Assembly (NCBI GenBank): GCA_903929895.1 | Contig: CAIYWM010000293.1 | Span: 1 to 5,739, forward strand | Reading direction: 5' to 3' | DNA: 5,739 nt | From: an uncultured Alphaproteobacteria bacterium | Lineage (GTDB): Bacteria > Pseudomonadota > Alphaproteobacteria > Reyranellales > Reyranellaceae | Part shown: piece after piece, positions 4,717 through 5,739 of the stretch | Position numbering within the stretch: the first letter of the stretch is position 1 | Layout: every line of letters begins with the position of its first letter | Position numbers and translations under genes: made by a program | Notes under the pieces: generated by a model | Told to the model about the DNA's origin: nothing | Databases searched by the model: none | What the model saw: only the letters and a program-made list of their open reading frames with translations

Positions 4717-5739
4717 ATGGCGTCCGCGTCGTCCGTTCCGGTTCCTTCCTCCCATCTCGACGCCGCGCGCGACGCCGAACCTGCAACCAAAGCCGCCAAT
4801 GCCGCGATGGCGGCAAATCTGCCTTTCGCCGACACGGCCGACTTCGAGGCCGCGAAGCGCGGTCTGATTGCGACCGTGCCTGAAGGGATCGTGCGCACCG
4901 GCGGCGGCACGGTCCTCTGGAACCTGGGCGAGTATGCCTTCATCGACGGGGAACTGGCGCCCGACACGGTCAATCCCAGCCTGTGGCGCATGGCGCGCCT
5001 CAACCTCGCCAAGGGGCTGTTCAAGGTCACCGAGCGGCTCTACCAGCTGCGCGGCTTCGACATTGCCAACATGACGGTGATCGAGGGCGACAGCGGACTG
5101 ATCCTGATCGATCCGCTGACCACCGCGGAGGTCTCGCGCGCGGCTCTCGAACTCTACTACGCGCACCGGCCGCGAAAGCCCGTGGTCGCGGTGATCTACA
5201 CCCACAGCCATATCGATCACTACGGCGGCGTGCGCGGCATCGTCGACGAGGTCGATGTGAAGGCTGGCAAGGTGAAGGTGATCGCGCCGGCCGGGTTCAT
5301 GGAAGCCATCTCGGGCGAGAACGTGCTGGCGGGGGCGCCGATGTCGCGGCGCGCGCAGTTCCAGTTCGGCACGATGCTGCCGCGCGGCGCGCGCGGGCAG
5401 GTCGATGCCGGCCTGGGCAAGAGCGTCGCGCGCGGCACGCCCGGCCTGATCGCGCCGACGCAGTCGATCGTGAAACCGGTCGAGACGCACACGATCGACG
5501 GCATCGAGATCGTCTTCCAGCTGGCGCCGGAGACCGAGGCGCCGGCCGAGATGCACATGTTCTATCCGCAGCTCGGCGTGCTCAACATGGCGGAGAACGC
5601 CTGTCCGCTCTTGCACAACTTCAGTCCCCTGCGCGGCGCCGTGGCGCGCGATCCGCGCATCTGGGCCAAGTATATCGGCGACGCCATCGCGATGTACGGG
5701 CCGAAGACGAAGGTGCTGATCGGCCAACATCACTGGCCG
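4717..5739 (+). CDS. SdsA1/BDS1-type alkylsulfatase (metallo-beta-lactamase fold), C-terminus cut by window edge
   Basis: From ATG at 4717 the frame is open for 341 codons to the right edge; the family is about 650 residues, so roughly half is present. These enzymes hydrolyse primary alkyl sulfates such as dodecyl sulfate to alcohol and sulfate using two zinc ions. Seen: the metallo-beta-lactamase motif THSHIDHYGG with H163, H165, D167 and H168; candidate ligands E274 (ETEAPAEM) and E293 (NMAEN); and H338/H339 near the edge. The spacings match those I recall for Pseudomonas SdsA1, with a constant offset of six. The substrate-side stretch RGFDIANMTVIEGDSGLILIDPL starts at 112 and is typical of the family. 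The dimerisation part and SCP2-like C-terminal domain lie outside the window. No signal peptide is visible: the first 40 residues are Ala/Ser/Pro-rich without a hydrophobic core, so a cytoplasmic location is likely, unlike secreted SdsA1. GAGG within the end of the Bug gene (4703-4706) is the ribosome binding site, implying translational coupling. Confidence 0.93.
   Translation, partial: MASASSVPVPSSHLDAARDAEPATKAANAAMAANLPFADTADFEAAKRGLIATVPEGIVRTGGGTVLWNLGEYAFIDGELAPDTVNPSLWRMARLNLAKGLFKVTERLYQLRGFDIANMTVIEGDSGLILIDPLTTAEVSRAALELYYAHRPRKPVVAVIYTHSHIDHYGGVRGIVDEVDVKAGKVKVIAPAGFMEAISGENVLAGAPMSRRAQFQFGTMLPRGARGQVDAGLGKSVARGTPGLIAPTQSIVKPVETHTIDGIEIVFQLAPETEAPAEMHMFYPQLGVLNMAENACPLLHNFSPLRGAVARDPRIWAKYIGDAIAMYGPKTKVLIGQHHWP

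Noticed and set aside
4708..5733. A 341-codon open frame on the minus strand over the alkylsulfatase gene
   Set aside because: It is a shadow of the sulfatase, whose zinc-binding motif and family sequence are unambiguous on the plus strand.

Overview
The window looks like chromosomal DNA of a high-G+C alphaproteobacterium. G+C is roughly two thirds by eye, codon third positions are almost all G or C, and the protein types resemble those of Bradyrhizobium/Rhodospirillales/Reyranella-like genomes. The genus assignment is an inference. There is no tRNA, rRNA, CRISPR array, insertion sequence or phage gene, and codon use is even throughout.

Layout: five genes, two cut by the window edges. On the minus strand are (i) the first 475 codons of a GltD/PreT-type FAD- and NAD(P)H-binding iron-sulfur oxidoreductase (1-1426, C-terminus off the left edge) and (ii) an AraC-family regulator with an N-terminal cupin-like sensor (1581-2375). 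They are separated by a 154-nt gap holding a probable weak terminator for the regulator and several small dyads. On the plus strand, starting divergently 71 nt from the regulator, are (iii) an Fsr-like 12-TM major facilitator transporter (2447-3640), (iv) a Bug/TctC-type periplasmic solute-binding protein (3734-4711) and (v) the first 341 codons of an SdsA1/BDS1-type alkylsulfatase of the metallo-beta-lactamase fold (4717 to the right edge). Two hairpins fill the 93-nt gap between (iii) and (iv), while (iv) and (v) are only 5 nt apart.

Working model (inference): the AraC protein controls the divergent transporter, an arrangement like E. coli nimR-nimT. It may also control the downstream binding-protein/alkylsulfatase pair. 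The pair suggests capture and desulfation of an organic sulfate ester, with the MFS protein exporting or importing the substrate or a product. No TctA/TctB membrane partners for the binding protein are in view. The oxidoreductase on the left belongs to a separate redox unit that continues outside the window.

The most interesting non-coding signals are a perfect 9-bp stem that encloses the ribosome binding site and ends directly at the start codon of the Bug gene, a probable terminator just upstream of it, and operator-like repeats in the divergent promoter region. I see no clear sign of an entirely new system.
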